In this document: one piece after another, positions 46,657 through 57,240 of the stretch
Layout: each line of letters starts with the position of its first letter
Numbering within the stretch: the stretch's first letter is position 1
Source: Chrysoperla carnea
Taxonomy: Eukaryota > Arthropoda > Insecta > Neuroptera > Chrysopidae
Direction of reading: 5' to 3'
Assembly: GCF_905475395.1 (NCBI RefSeq)
Contig: NC_058338.1
Span: 45,605,935 to 45,669,934, forward strand
Length of the DNA stretch: 64,000 bases
Made by a program: the position numbers and the translations under genes
Notes under the pieces: model-generated
Told to the model about the DNA's origin: nothing
The model's input: only the letters and a program-made list of their open reading frames with translations
Database searches by the model: none

Positions 46657-47279
46657 GGTAATAAAAAAATACATTTCGACTTGATAATTATTGTTCCTTT
46701 TGAAAGTTATTTAAAAGTAGCAAGGCGTAATGGTTTCATAATTGTATTATTTCGAATATACCAAAAATTAGAAAGTGGTTTTTTCTCGCCTAAACGAAAA
46801 GCAACGCTTGTTTAAACACACAACGAATAACATAAATTAAATTAAAGCTAATACTTTTTAATTAAATTAAATTTGTGTATAATTATTTATGCGTAAAAGT
46901 GTTAAAGCTAAAATAAAAAACCATTATATATCACATCCACATGGTATATATACTGTTAGAGATGTGTGGCGACCCACCCTGATGAAGGTCCAGGTTTTTA
47001 CATGAGAGATGATGATATATAAAGTATATAATATATTATGTAAAGTTGCGAGACCACATTCCAGCCTCGGTCATAGGGGCAAGCTAAGCCTACGGCAATG
47101 ATCTTCACGTTTAATATTACATATTATATTATTACTACATAGAGATACAAGTGTATATGATGAAGACAGTGCCAGGGTTTGGTAAAATTATTATTGTTCT
47201 TTATATGAAGTTTATTTTTAACACGCTTTATTAGCTATTAAAGAGAATGTAATGGAATTTTTCAATTAAGTTTCCCCAT

Positions 47280-48140
47280 TTTTTCGGGTTTGAGTAATCG
47301 TGATGACAGACGGACAGACAGACGACAGACGACAGACAGACAGACAATCGGAAATGGACTAATTAGGTGATTTTATGAACACCTTTACCAACCTTTTTTG
47401 CTAAGCATCAATATTTTTAAGCGTTACAAACTTGGGACTAAACTTAGTATTCCTTGCATATTACATATATGCATGGCATAATAAACTTAGTATACCTTGC
47501 ATATTACAAATATGCATGATATAAAAACTTAGTATACCTTGCATATTACATATATGCATGGGATAAAAACTTGGGACTAAAAACAATGGAAAATCGATAT
47601 AAAATACATTGGCTCTTATGGAGGAATCCCAAAAAACGACATATTTTGAAAGTTTTTGATAATTTTCAGTTGGAATGAATGAAAACAAATTTAAAAAAAA
47701 CTTATTAAAAGAAACTAAACATATAAGCAATGGCATAGAAAAGAAAAAAACAAGTGTCTCCATCCATTTAAGGGATATAAGAGCAGGGTAGATTTAGGGT
47801 TGAAATTATTTTTGTCTTATTCGAATTCGTAAATGAGCAACATGGTACAAGTCTTGGGTCCGTAGGACCAATCATGTAAACCGTTAGAGATAAAACAAAA
47901 GTTTAAATATAACTATTATAAAAAATGTTCCTTTTTTCGTCAACATTATTGTTTACCCGTGAGCGCGATAATTAATTTTTATAATGAAGAAAGATCTTAT
48001 ATAGAGAAGAAAGATACTCTTATTTCTTTGTGTGTAAGAGTGTCTGCTTCTCTACTTGCATGACGTAAAAAAAAATCGATTGCGCAATTAAAACCGTCTA
48101 TACATAGTGTTTCAACAATTAACTCAGTCAATTGTTTGTT
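47280..48140. mobile_element. Helentron/DINE-1-like element, halves in opposite orientation
   Basis: 47280-47440 holds the proximal half on the minus strand (GTCY run, AATCGGAAATGGACTAATTA, CAAACTTGGGACTAAACTTA). 47820-48140 holds the distal half on the plus strand (AATTCGTAAATGAGCAACAT, GTCTTGGGTCCGTAGGAC, TCAACAATTAACTCAGTCAA). Between them is a tandem array of the terminus and about 250 bp of other sequence. Confidence 0.6.
47441..47567. repeat. Tandem array of the Helentron terminus (3 x about 42 bp)
   Basis: The unit begins AACTTAGTATACCTTGCATA and continues TTACATATATGCATGGTATA-like. It is repeated three times with few differences. The unit is the terminal segment of the Helentron-like family. 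Confidence 0.8.
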
Positions 48141-48904
48141 TTCCCTTGTTTTATTCTAAGATAAAGCCTACTTATGACTATCATATTGAATGGTTGATGT
48201 TATTAGTGATTTTCCCAATAGGTTTTATCATTTCACTTAAATTACAAATAATTGCATTACACATATATTGTAAGCCCTTGTTTTTTTATAAAAAACAATT
48301 TAAGTCCCCATTCCGTTTGTCAATGACAATTATATTTCAACTATTTCTTTCATGGTATTCCACTCTCTGATTTGAGCCTAGAAATTACATATATTTATAT
48401 ACACATTAACACAAAACATCTGGAAACAGTTATGTCAGGTGCCATTATTATTAAAAGATTACAATTCTTGTATCATTTTATTATTACTATTGAAACTGTG
48501 TTCTCCAAATCATTATAGTTCATCATTGTTACATACATTTTCAATTTTATTAATGTTTATTATACTTTTTTAGTAATTATTTTTATTGGAATTTGTAGGA
48601 TAAATCAGTATATCTAACTTTTTAGTTATTTCGAAATTTAATAAATCACCCTACCTTTAATGGAAATAAGAAAAAAATAGAAATTTTTCGATAAATATTT
48701 TTACATTTAATACTCTAAATAGCGATATTTAGATAATAAGAAAAAATGATTCAGTTTGCGAAAATGAAATCCATTTATGATTTTTGAAAAGGAAAGATCA
48801 GAAATTCGAATAGAGCGAATCCTGGTATACGAATTTTTACCCGACTGCGCAATATATATATATGTATGTGTGTGTGTTTCTGTGTGGCATTGGCATACTA
48901 GAGA

Positions 48905-49155
48905 CCAAACGCGCGGGCCGATTTTGATGATTCTCACGTCAATCGATTTGTATTAACCTTGCGAGTGCTACAGAAGATATGGAAGTAATGAAAAATCAAA
49001 AAGCCAGACTGTGTTAAATATAAACTGAAAATAAAAACACAAGTCCAGAAGTTTACATAGCGACTATAACAGTCGGGATCCATTATTGAGAAGATTTGAG
49101 CCGGTCTATATTTTTAGTCCTGACTGTTAAAGTCGTTATGATAACTAATGGACTT
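48905..49155 (+). repeat. Dispersed repeat with inverted-repeat part
   Basis: 48905-48985 matches 23744-23852 in opposite orientation. Following it, 49041-49078 (AAGTCCAGAAGTTTACATAG... ACAGTCGGGA) and 49118-49155 (TCCTGACTGTTAAAGTCGTT... GGACTT) form an imperfect 38-bp inverted repeat. Confidence 0.65.
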
Positions 49156-49856
49156 GCTTTTTTCTTTTGAGGGATGTTCATGTATTCTTTTATTATTTTT
49201 AATTCATTGTTTACACCGTTATAACATAGTTAAAAATATAAATACTGTTTAAAAATGTTGTAATTAAGTGTAATGTTTAAACGCAGTTCTTTTGGCGCTC
49301 TCTTTTAATATGTGAGCTGTTAATTTGTGACAGGTCAATGTCTGTTTACTACAGGTGTAATATCCACGGATGTAGTAATTATAGTGTATATCCATGGTAA
49401 TACCATACAAAATATAAGTAATTAATACCATACAGTATGTTAAAAAATCTGACAAGCCACATACTATGACGTCACGTCCGTTTTAGAAATTTTAATTTCA
49501 TTCACTGAATTTGTATTTTTATTAATATAATTTTAAGTAATTAAAAATATACTAATTACTAAAATAATGGTTTAGTTCAAATATCCAGCCAATAAAGTTA
49601 CGGAAAAAAATATTTGAACCAATTTTAAATTTCATGAATATTCCCTATAGTATTCCGTAAGAAGGTAAGTTATTACAGATTTTGTTTTCATTTTTAAATA
49701 TTTCAATTTTATCAGATTCAAACAAATGGCAGATCTCCGTATCTTCGTTAATATACCCTGTTTTATTTTCATTCTCGAAATATTAATGATTTTAATGTTT
49801 TGAAATGAAGCTGTAGAAATAAATGATATGCATTTAAGCCATCAAATCTATCTTTA

Positions 49857-50298
49857 TCTCTATATATATAAATGCGAAAGTAAACATGTTTGTTTGTTTG
49901 TTTCTTTGTTACACTTTCACGCTAAAACTAGCGAATGATTTTTAATGAAACTGTAGGGCAATATAGCTCATACTTCAGAATAACACATGAGATAGATATA
50001 ATTTATAAAGATATTTTAATAAAAAAAAATAAATATATTTTTTAAAAATTAATGTAATTTGACATTACCATAAATTATAGATTTCTGTAAAATATTTCAC
50101 GGCCATCTTTTCTGATATGATACTCAATGAATAATTACGACTATTATACATTTAAAAAAATAGAAAGCCATACATATATTTTACCTGTGTAAAACAATCC
50201 TTTCCATTTTTTCGAGTGTTATAGAAAGGGGATCAGCGAGAGCAATTTTTATCAATCTTTACTTTTAAACCCAGCGAAGTGGGTGGGTATCACTCTAG
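49857..50298 (+). mobile_element. Non-autonomous Helitron
   Basis: It begins A|TCTCTATATATATAAATGC, then a TTTG run and TTACACTTTCACGCTAAAAC. It ends with a hairpin (CCCAGCGAAGTGGG) about 13 bp before CTAG|T. The A|TC...CTAG|T ends with a 3' hairpin are the Helitron hallmarks. There is no Rep/helicase, so it is about 440 bp and non-autonomous. A deleted sibling lies at 59604-59757. Confidence 0.75.
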
Positions 50299-50904
50299 TT
50301 AATAATAAAATTCATTTTAATTTGAGTAATTGTCCTGATAAAATTTTGAAATCAACTAACAAAGAATCAAAGCTCGTTGTAAGTTATATGTTTCCGAAAT
50401 ATTTTAATGAAACAATATGAGAAAATATGGTTGGCTGTTCTTCGTCTGAAGATATATATGACGTGATTTATGTGTTTCTGTCAGTACCCTAAAAACCTTA
50501 GTTAAAAAGACAATACGTAGATGGATAGCTCTATAAGAGTTTTCCTTTATACATTGTTGTATTTGATATAAATTTAATGTAAGCTATACAACAGCTAGTC
50601 TAACTAGTAAAGAGTTCGAGTCGAGGGTGGTTTTCTGGAGAGAATATGAGAGAGTAAATGAAAACTAAGATGGATGACAAAGCCATGATGTGGAATGTCA
50701 TTCTTACCGAATTGCACACATAAGCACGTCCGTTTTATGTTATTGGTGAGATAGATGAGGTGGGGGGGGGGTGGTAGAGTCAGTGGTGATACTACTAGTA
50801 TCAGTGGTGTAATATATGTTAGTTACATTTTATAATAGTACAGTTAAAGATGTTACAAATAAAGAAAAATGAAAGACACTGCTTGCATTTTGCTAAAACC
50901 CCAT

Positions 50905-50924
50905 GGTTAGGTTAGGTTAGGTTA
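50905..50924 (+). repeat. (GGTTA)4 telomere-type repeat at SINE tail
   Basis: Four exact units of GGTTA, which is the insect telomere motif TTAGG in another phase. It sits at the 3' tail end of the minus-strand SINE, overlapping its target duplication by two bases. Confidence 0.9.
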
Positions 50925-51170
50925 TATTGGCTGTAAACTAAGGACACACTTAGAGCCCATTATGATATCATATATGTGTTTTACCACCTTTCAGCTGATA
51001 ATTTCATTTCAGGTCCTCAATTTCAGAGGCCGAGTGCACCTCCTTCATGCATATACCATTAAATTAATTAAATTAATTTTGTTGCAACGACAGGAATCGA
51101 ACCCGCTACCCTAAGCATACCGCGAACGGAATTGGTTACGCCATAACCAACCAAGCTAATAGGGGGACAA
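50907..51170 (-). mobile_element. tRNA-derived SINE with 12-bp target duplication
   Basis: On the minus strand it starts with a tRNA-like head: TTGGTTGGTTATGGCGTAAC (box A), then GGGTTCGATTCC (box B). A body of about 160 bp follows, ending in (AACCT)n. It is flanked on both sides by AAAACCCCATGG (50895-50906 and 51171-51182), a perfect 12-bp target duplication. It is inserted in the left arm of the foldback element. Confidence 0.88.
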
Positions 51171-52371
51171 AAAACCCCATGGAATGTGTTTCTTAGATAT
51201 AAAATATCATTAGAAAGGCATGAGTTAGTGATGGAAATGTTTCTATTTGTTAATAGACAATGAATTGTTAATTAAATGAAACGGTTAATGTTAAAGTTGA
51301 CTTACAAAATTAATAAATAGGCAACTTGAATTACGTACACGTTATACATGTGTAATAGTTTTCGTTTATTTCACAAACACTTAACCTTTACGTCAGACAA
51401 GTTGCATATTTACTAATTTTTTAAGTGAACTTTAACACTGATCGTTTCATTAGATTAAAAATTTATGAACACAAAGAGAAACATTTTCGCCACTAACTCA
51501 TGCCTTACTAATGATATTTGACATCTAAAAAATACATTCCATGACGTTTTAGCAAAATATGACCGGTTTCTTTCATTTTCCCTTTATTAGCCGATTTTTC
51601 CCTTTATTTAACATCTTTTATTGTGCTATAACATGCTATGTATAAAGTGTCTAATAGTAGCAACGTGTAATTGTTTTAGAGTAGAAAATGCGAACCTATA
51701 ATATTATAAATCGGTATTTAGCCTGAAAAATGGGTTGGTATTCCGATCTGGATGCTACACATATATATTAATGAAATTCCAACAGAAACTTAAGCAGACT
51801 TCAATAATTTAAGTAAAAAAATAGCAATTTAAAGATTTAAAAAAGTTTCGAAATTGAACTGCTCGCTGTAACAATAGAAACAAATAAAGAACACAAACCT
51901 GAAAAACGCCGCACAACTTTTAATACGTTTCAGAATGAAGGAACTATTAAACAAAATTTTACGTAGTTTAAATATCTGATACTTGTTTAGTTTGTTTCAA
52001 AGGACAATGTACTACTAATCTTATGAGGATTGGATCTCGGTCAAAGAATATTAGATAGAAAAATGGCTTTCCGTGAAGCTTTTTCTAACCCACTCACGAT
52101 GGGTTACTTATCTAAACTGGTCTTATTCAGTTTGTACTGTTACATATTGTATAATACTATTATCTGTATACCAGATGAAAATTCTCCAGATATGAGAAAC
52201 AGTTTTCTCAAGCTGTGTCTCATATACTTTCTGTTATCTAAAATCAACGAAGTTTAAACCATTTGTAACTAACTGGTGATATATTTTTATTTTAATACAT
52301 GAAACATAAATTTATAAAGTACACATAGCAAATAATTTTTTTTTGCACTAAATTATAGTAGTTATTTTTGG

Positions 52372-52865
52372 AACTATTGGAACTATGCTCCTTATCGCAC
52401 GTTATTATTCTGATTTGTTTGCTGGTTCGGAGGTAAAACCAGAAAAAGTGCAACAAAAAAAGATACCAAAATCCGACATGTATATTACCTAGGAAACTAA
52501 AACTCTTTTAATCGATTCAGCTTGGTATGAATTTTGATAAAATGCAATAATATTTTTATAACCGTCAATTTGTACTTATTGTCAAAATTTTATTTTTTAT
52601 CATTTAAAAAAATGAGTTGTGAAAGTTATCAGGAGTTAAAACTAACAGAGAAAATTTAAAATCAGCAGGTATAATGCAATTTTTATGTTATGTCCTAATA
52701 AATATCCTGATCAAACCAAACGTAATGTTTGCATATATTGGGTTGACTACTAAATCAGAAGTATGTCTTATTTAAACTAATACTACAATTAATTCATACA
52801 GAAAAAACTAAAAGTAGCTATAAAATTAAATTCATCAAGTATTTGACTTCTAAAATTAATACCTT
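52372..52865 (+). repeat. Diverged 0.5-kb direct repeat, copy 2
   Basis: Collinear with 45930-46400 and described there. The distance between copies is about 6.4 kb, both upstream of ASPP exon 45366-45541 or in its introns. Confidence 0.8.
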
Positions 52866-53965
52866 CAATTTCCAGAACAATGTGAATAAAAATTTTTAAT
52901 ATAGAAGAAATACTTTTATAAGAGACTAAAAAGCAAAAAATAGCCATAGTGAAATATATAAGCTTCGTATTCAACTGTTAAAATTTCCTATCAAATTGAT
53001 TATCGGCTTAACGAAGTTCGATTATTACAGATTTTTTAAAATAACAAATATTAACTCATAGGTACACCACGTCTCAAATTTAACAAAATCAAATACAAAT
53101 TCTATGCTCAAGTAAATGTTGCCTATAAAATTACTTTGGTCAATGCTGGTAGCCAAGTTACATATTTTAACAAAATATAATATATTTTTGGAAGAACATC
53201 AATATGTTTTGGTTTATGATAGAATGACCAGATCAAATTTACTTGGTTTGTATATTAGCCAAACTACATTGTTGGGCGTTATTATATATTGTTTGATATG
53301 ATTTGTGCTTCCAATTCACTGAATATTCTATTTCATTTCACGTACAGTACGGTTCTAAAATACTTGGGGATATTAGTAGATCAAAGGCAATACGGCTGAT
53401 AGGAGACCATTCCTCAGAAGTCTTGTTACAAACACTGTGACTAAAGGATAGTTGAGTTGCGCTATAGTTCGAAATTTTTTCAAGGTTAAATAGCCCACTA
53501 AGAACTATAGTCTTGATCTTATATATCAGTCTTGCTTCTTCCATAATTGACTATCACTGTTTTGTACACTTGTTATTGTACTCTAGTATTGCTTTTACAC
53601 ATTAGAAAGATCAAGCAAGACCTTCAAGATTAAGACTAAAGTGTAAGAAAAAGATGAAAAACTCGGTACTAAGAACAAAGATAGTCAAATACAGTTTTGT
53701 TTTAGTCTGGCTCTTGCGATCTGGCTCATCACTAAGGTTAAACGAGATAAGAGCTGAACTAAATAAAACTGGAAACTGAGTAGGTAAGAAACATCTCAAT
53801 GATGTCTGAAAACACTCTACTAGATCATTAACAATGTGGGGGAAGCTTTACCAAGTACAGAAACGAGAGAGGCCAGTAAACTTTTAAATGCTTCTTCACA
53901 TTGGCAAGGAAAATATTCAAGCAGATTAATTGTAAAAGTTGGGAATGAATGAAAATTATTGGGAT

Positions 53966-54260
53966 CTATTATCTCCGAGTATATGATAGATTAACCACTC
54001 TGGCACTCCTGATAGCGAAATTATAGAGTGGATTGCTGCTAATCTCACACGATTTGAAAAGAGTTTAAAAGGAACATTTAATATTCATAACCTAGCGTCT
54101 TATAGGAAATGGGAGTGAACTGCTCTGTCATAGTAATGGCAAATCACAGAACTACTTCAGCGATTACAGATTGATGTAACACTTCATTCTAATGAAATAA
54201 AGTGTTATACTTACCTACGCTACTTTGAGGAAAATAGAAGTAGAAAAAGTCTATAACTAA
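53966..54260 (+). repeat. Diverged direct repeat B, copy 1
   Basis: Shared in order with 56911-57240: ATTATCTCC, ATATGATAGATT, TGGATTGCTGCTAATC, GAGTTTA, CATAGGAAAT-like, GCTACTTTGAGGAAAA and AGAAGTAGAAAAAGTCTATA. Confidence 0.7.
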
Positions 54261-55599
54261 GTTAATTGTATCAAAAGAAAAATGAACAACTGCAAGATAT
54301 TCTTCTACCAAAACAATTAAGACATATACCGTACATATGATACAAACTCAAACATATCATAGAATAGCTGAATTGTATGTTGTCTCTGAGTTATATGATA
54401 TATTAAGCTTAACTTGTTACATATATGAAATTTACTATATACGTATTTTCTGTATAATATATACATATATTCTGATTGGCAAGAATATTGGGTCAGTATA
54501 GCAAGATCTTAATTGGAAAATTCCAGGATACTTTTTTTAAAATATTGTATGAAGCTTTTTGAAGGTTGTTAAATATCGTTAAAGCGATGGTGGCAGCTAC
54601 AGAGGGCATCAGTCTAACTTCAATGACAAGGAATATTTATCTTTTGGTAAATATCAGCATATGCTTTTTCTGATATCTTTAGAATTGATCTGCATAATTT
54701 TCAAAGCTTACAAATGCGTGTTACAAATACTGTGTGATGGGGTTTGAAAAATTCTTTTTAGACAAAATTTTCTATTTAAAAATGCGTTTCAAAATATGTG
54801 GATATTCCAAAAAAAAAAAACAAACAAATTTTCCATTAAAGTATAGTAATTTTAAAAGTTTTAAAAACCAATTCGACATACATAATACGTGGTATCTAAA
54901 AGTGATCTAAATGGTACCGAGATTATAATTTTTGCTGTTTAGACCCCCAATATTATAAAACGGAATGGGTGTGAAATAAGGATCAATAAATCAAGAAGTT
55001 TTTATCGATTCGGATTCTGTGCTTTTAAACACATTGATTTTTCAGGGGGTTAAAAATTTTAATTTAAAAAAAAATATGACTATCGTTTTATTATAATATT
55101 TTTTTCATATTTTCACACACTTTGCTGAGTTTATATTTGGTTTTAATTCATCAAATTTTAATTTCTTATTAATTAATTAATTAATTTTAATTTATAATCA
55201 CAGATGCTTCACTATTTTTACATTATGTATAGATAGAAAACTATTGAACATTTTATTAGAAATTGGAAGGTTTTCCGGTGTTGCGGACTCAAATGTGGAC
55301 ATCTTTGTGCTGATAGTTGTTATACTTTGTCATTTTCGTGTCACGCAATAAGAAGGTAACACGTAAGTAAATTATTTTGTTTTTTGAAATAAAGTTTAAA
55401 GCCTAATTATAGGCTTTAGGGTATTAAGATTTTATCGTTATATTTAATCATATATTTGAATAAAAAACTGAGGTCATTTTCTTGTTGAGATTTTCATACC
55501 ATTTTGGTGGCAGGATTTTATTGGACAGTCCTGCTAAGGAAGACTCTATCTGTCGATTTCAATTGGAATCTTTTTATATGCCAATTTATAGACATAAAA

Positions 55600-56062
55600 T
55601 GTTATCTATAAATATATAGGAGACTTTCTATAGATATAGATAGTCACTCATCACGATATCTCTGGAACTATAAGACCTAGAGACTTGAAATTTGGCAGGA
55701 ATATTCCTTTTGCCAAGTAGAGGTCAGCTAAGAACGGATTTTACGAAATTCCACCCACAAGGGGGGTTGCGGGGGTGTTCATGAATAAAAAATTCAAATT
55801 TTTCAATTATGGCTTTTAATAGTTCAAAACTTGGTCAGAATGTTTTAAATTACATTTAGAAATTTTTTTAACCTTCGGAGGGTAGAAAGGTGTAGCGAGA
55901 AAGTGGGAAGGAAATATCGAATATTTACAAATATACCTAAGTGGGGTATCAAATAAAAGAGCATGACGTGTACATTACAAAACTGTTATCCAACGCAAGG
56001 AAATGTGGAGGGAGGGGTGCAAGTGGGGATGTTGCCCAGCAAAGCGGGTAGTTCCCAGCTAG
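55600..56062 (+). mobile_element. Helitron-like element
   Basis: It contains CACGATATCTCTGGAACTAT, AGACTTGAAATTTGGCAGGA, a G-rich GGGGTTGCGGGGGTG, and a 3' end with hairpin GCCCAGCAAAGCGGGT about 10 bp before CTAG|T. The 3' end is convincing, the 5' boundary is approximate. It is a different family from 49857-50298. Confidence 0.6.
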
Positions 56063-56122
56063 TATAGATATAATGTTTCGCCATATTTTTATTGGTAATT
56101 ATATGCTATTTATATTGATTAC

Positions 56123-56205
56123 CTGCGATTAAATAATTTAAGTTGGCTTTGAGTAAATATTGCTGTGTACCTGAACGTAATTCCGTAAATGTTTTACATG
56201 AATTT
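56123..56205 (-). CDS. Candidate additional ASPP exon
   Basis: On the minus strand, a good acceptor (TTTTGCCTTTAG) is followed by one open frame and two possible donors, CAG|GTACAC at 56171 and GCAG|GTAATC at 56123. Either donor leaves one base, which fits the phase of the first confident ASPP exon (45541). The peptide begins NSCKTFTELRS. It has no strong recognisable homology to the ASPP coiled coil, so this is tentative. Confidence 0.28.
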
Positions 56206-56910
56206 CTAAAGGCAAAACAAAAATTAAAAAGGAATTAATAGTTTTTAAAATCAAATCACATTTTCAAATTCGACTAGTGTACCTACAATGGGGTTTGTAT
56301 ATACATTTTGAGATATAAATACCTATTTTGAGAACTTTCTAAGTACCCTATAATCACATATCACTTAAAATATGTTACACACATATGTGTTATGTATAAG
56401 GCATAATAGGAATACAGAAGTAACAGTATATCAATCGAAAAGTTTTAAAAGGTTTAAACCAAAACCCTATCATTTACACATATAGCCTAGCCTAACTCTC
56501 TCTGTCTATCGTTATAAATATAATAATAAAGTGTCACATATTGAATAAAACGAAAACAAAACTTTATAATATACTTTGAATGGAATTGAGTGGGTACCAT
56601 TTTAGTTTACTCTTACTTTACTTAGGGATGTCAAATAAAGATTAAGTTAGAAAAGATCTAAGTTTAAAAGATGAACATATTATTATTTGGAGGAAAACAC
56701 TATCTTTTATTTTGGATGGAATTTGTTCAAATAATGATCATATTAAAGTGTAAAGTTTTGCCTTTCTAAATTTATTTTTTAGAATTAAAAAACTTAACAT
56801 TTACAGTTCTTTTAAAATTAACTAAAAAGGATAATAGAAAAGTTGCATGTTTTTCTAAATTTTTTATTTTTTAATATTATTGCCAAATAAAATTTATTAT
56901 ATTATTATTG

Positions 56911-57240
56911 TCATTATCTCCAAGCTACGGATAAAATTTAGTTCATATATGATAGATTCACGTTCTAACAAACAGAGTGTTAAAGAAGACTAGAAAAGAA
57001 CTGACACTGAAACTATAGTGTGGATTGCTGCTAATCAAAACAGAAAAATTACGCAAGAGTTTACACTTAAGAAATATTTTATATTAATAGCCAGCGACTC
57101 ATAGGAAATAGAATTGAACTTGGTAATGAAAAATCGCATAGAATTATATATGGTAATGATGAAAATCGCATTTGAAATGAAATGCAGTGTTCTAGGCTAC
57201 TTTGAGGAAAAATAGAAGTAGAAAAAGTCTATAAGTCAGA
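56911..57240 (+). repeat. Diverged direct repeat B, copy 2
   Basis: Matches 53966-54260 in order and orientation, about 2.95 kb apart. Confidence 0.7.

Larger units (their letters stand above)
50822..51640. repeat. Large foldback element interrupted by a SINE
   Basis: The left arm (50822-50906 plus 51171 to about 51330) pairs with the right arm (about 51350-51640). Paired blocks include TTTTGCTAAAACCCCATGGA with TCCATGACGTTTTAGCAAAA, AGGCATGAGTTAGTGA with CACTAACTCATGCCT, ATATCATTAGAAAGG with CCTTACTAATGATAT, and AATGAAAGA with TCTTTCATT. Without the SINE the element would be about 540 bp with almost no loop. Confidence 0.8.

Noticed and set aside
46970-47110. GC-richer block (TGTGGCGACCCACCCTGATG...) as a possible LTR
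   Set aside because: No paired copy, no target duplication and no retroviral-type coding sequence nearby, so the class could not be supported.
48107-48370. Open frame of 87 codons with hydrophobic segments
   Set aside because: It starts inside the terminus of a Helentron-like copy. The hydrophobicity comes from T-rich codons.
50762-50771. G10 run, considered as G-quadruplex signal
   Set aside because: A single run without further G-tracts does not support a defined quadruplex, and may be slippage or a sequencing artefact.
53338-53799. Minus-strand open frames near 53.4 and 53.7 kb as possible ASPP 5' exons
   Set aside because: No RA-domain or coiled-coil resemblance and no suitable phase-matched splice sites.
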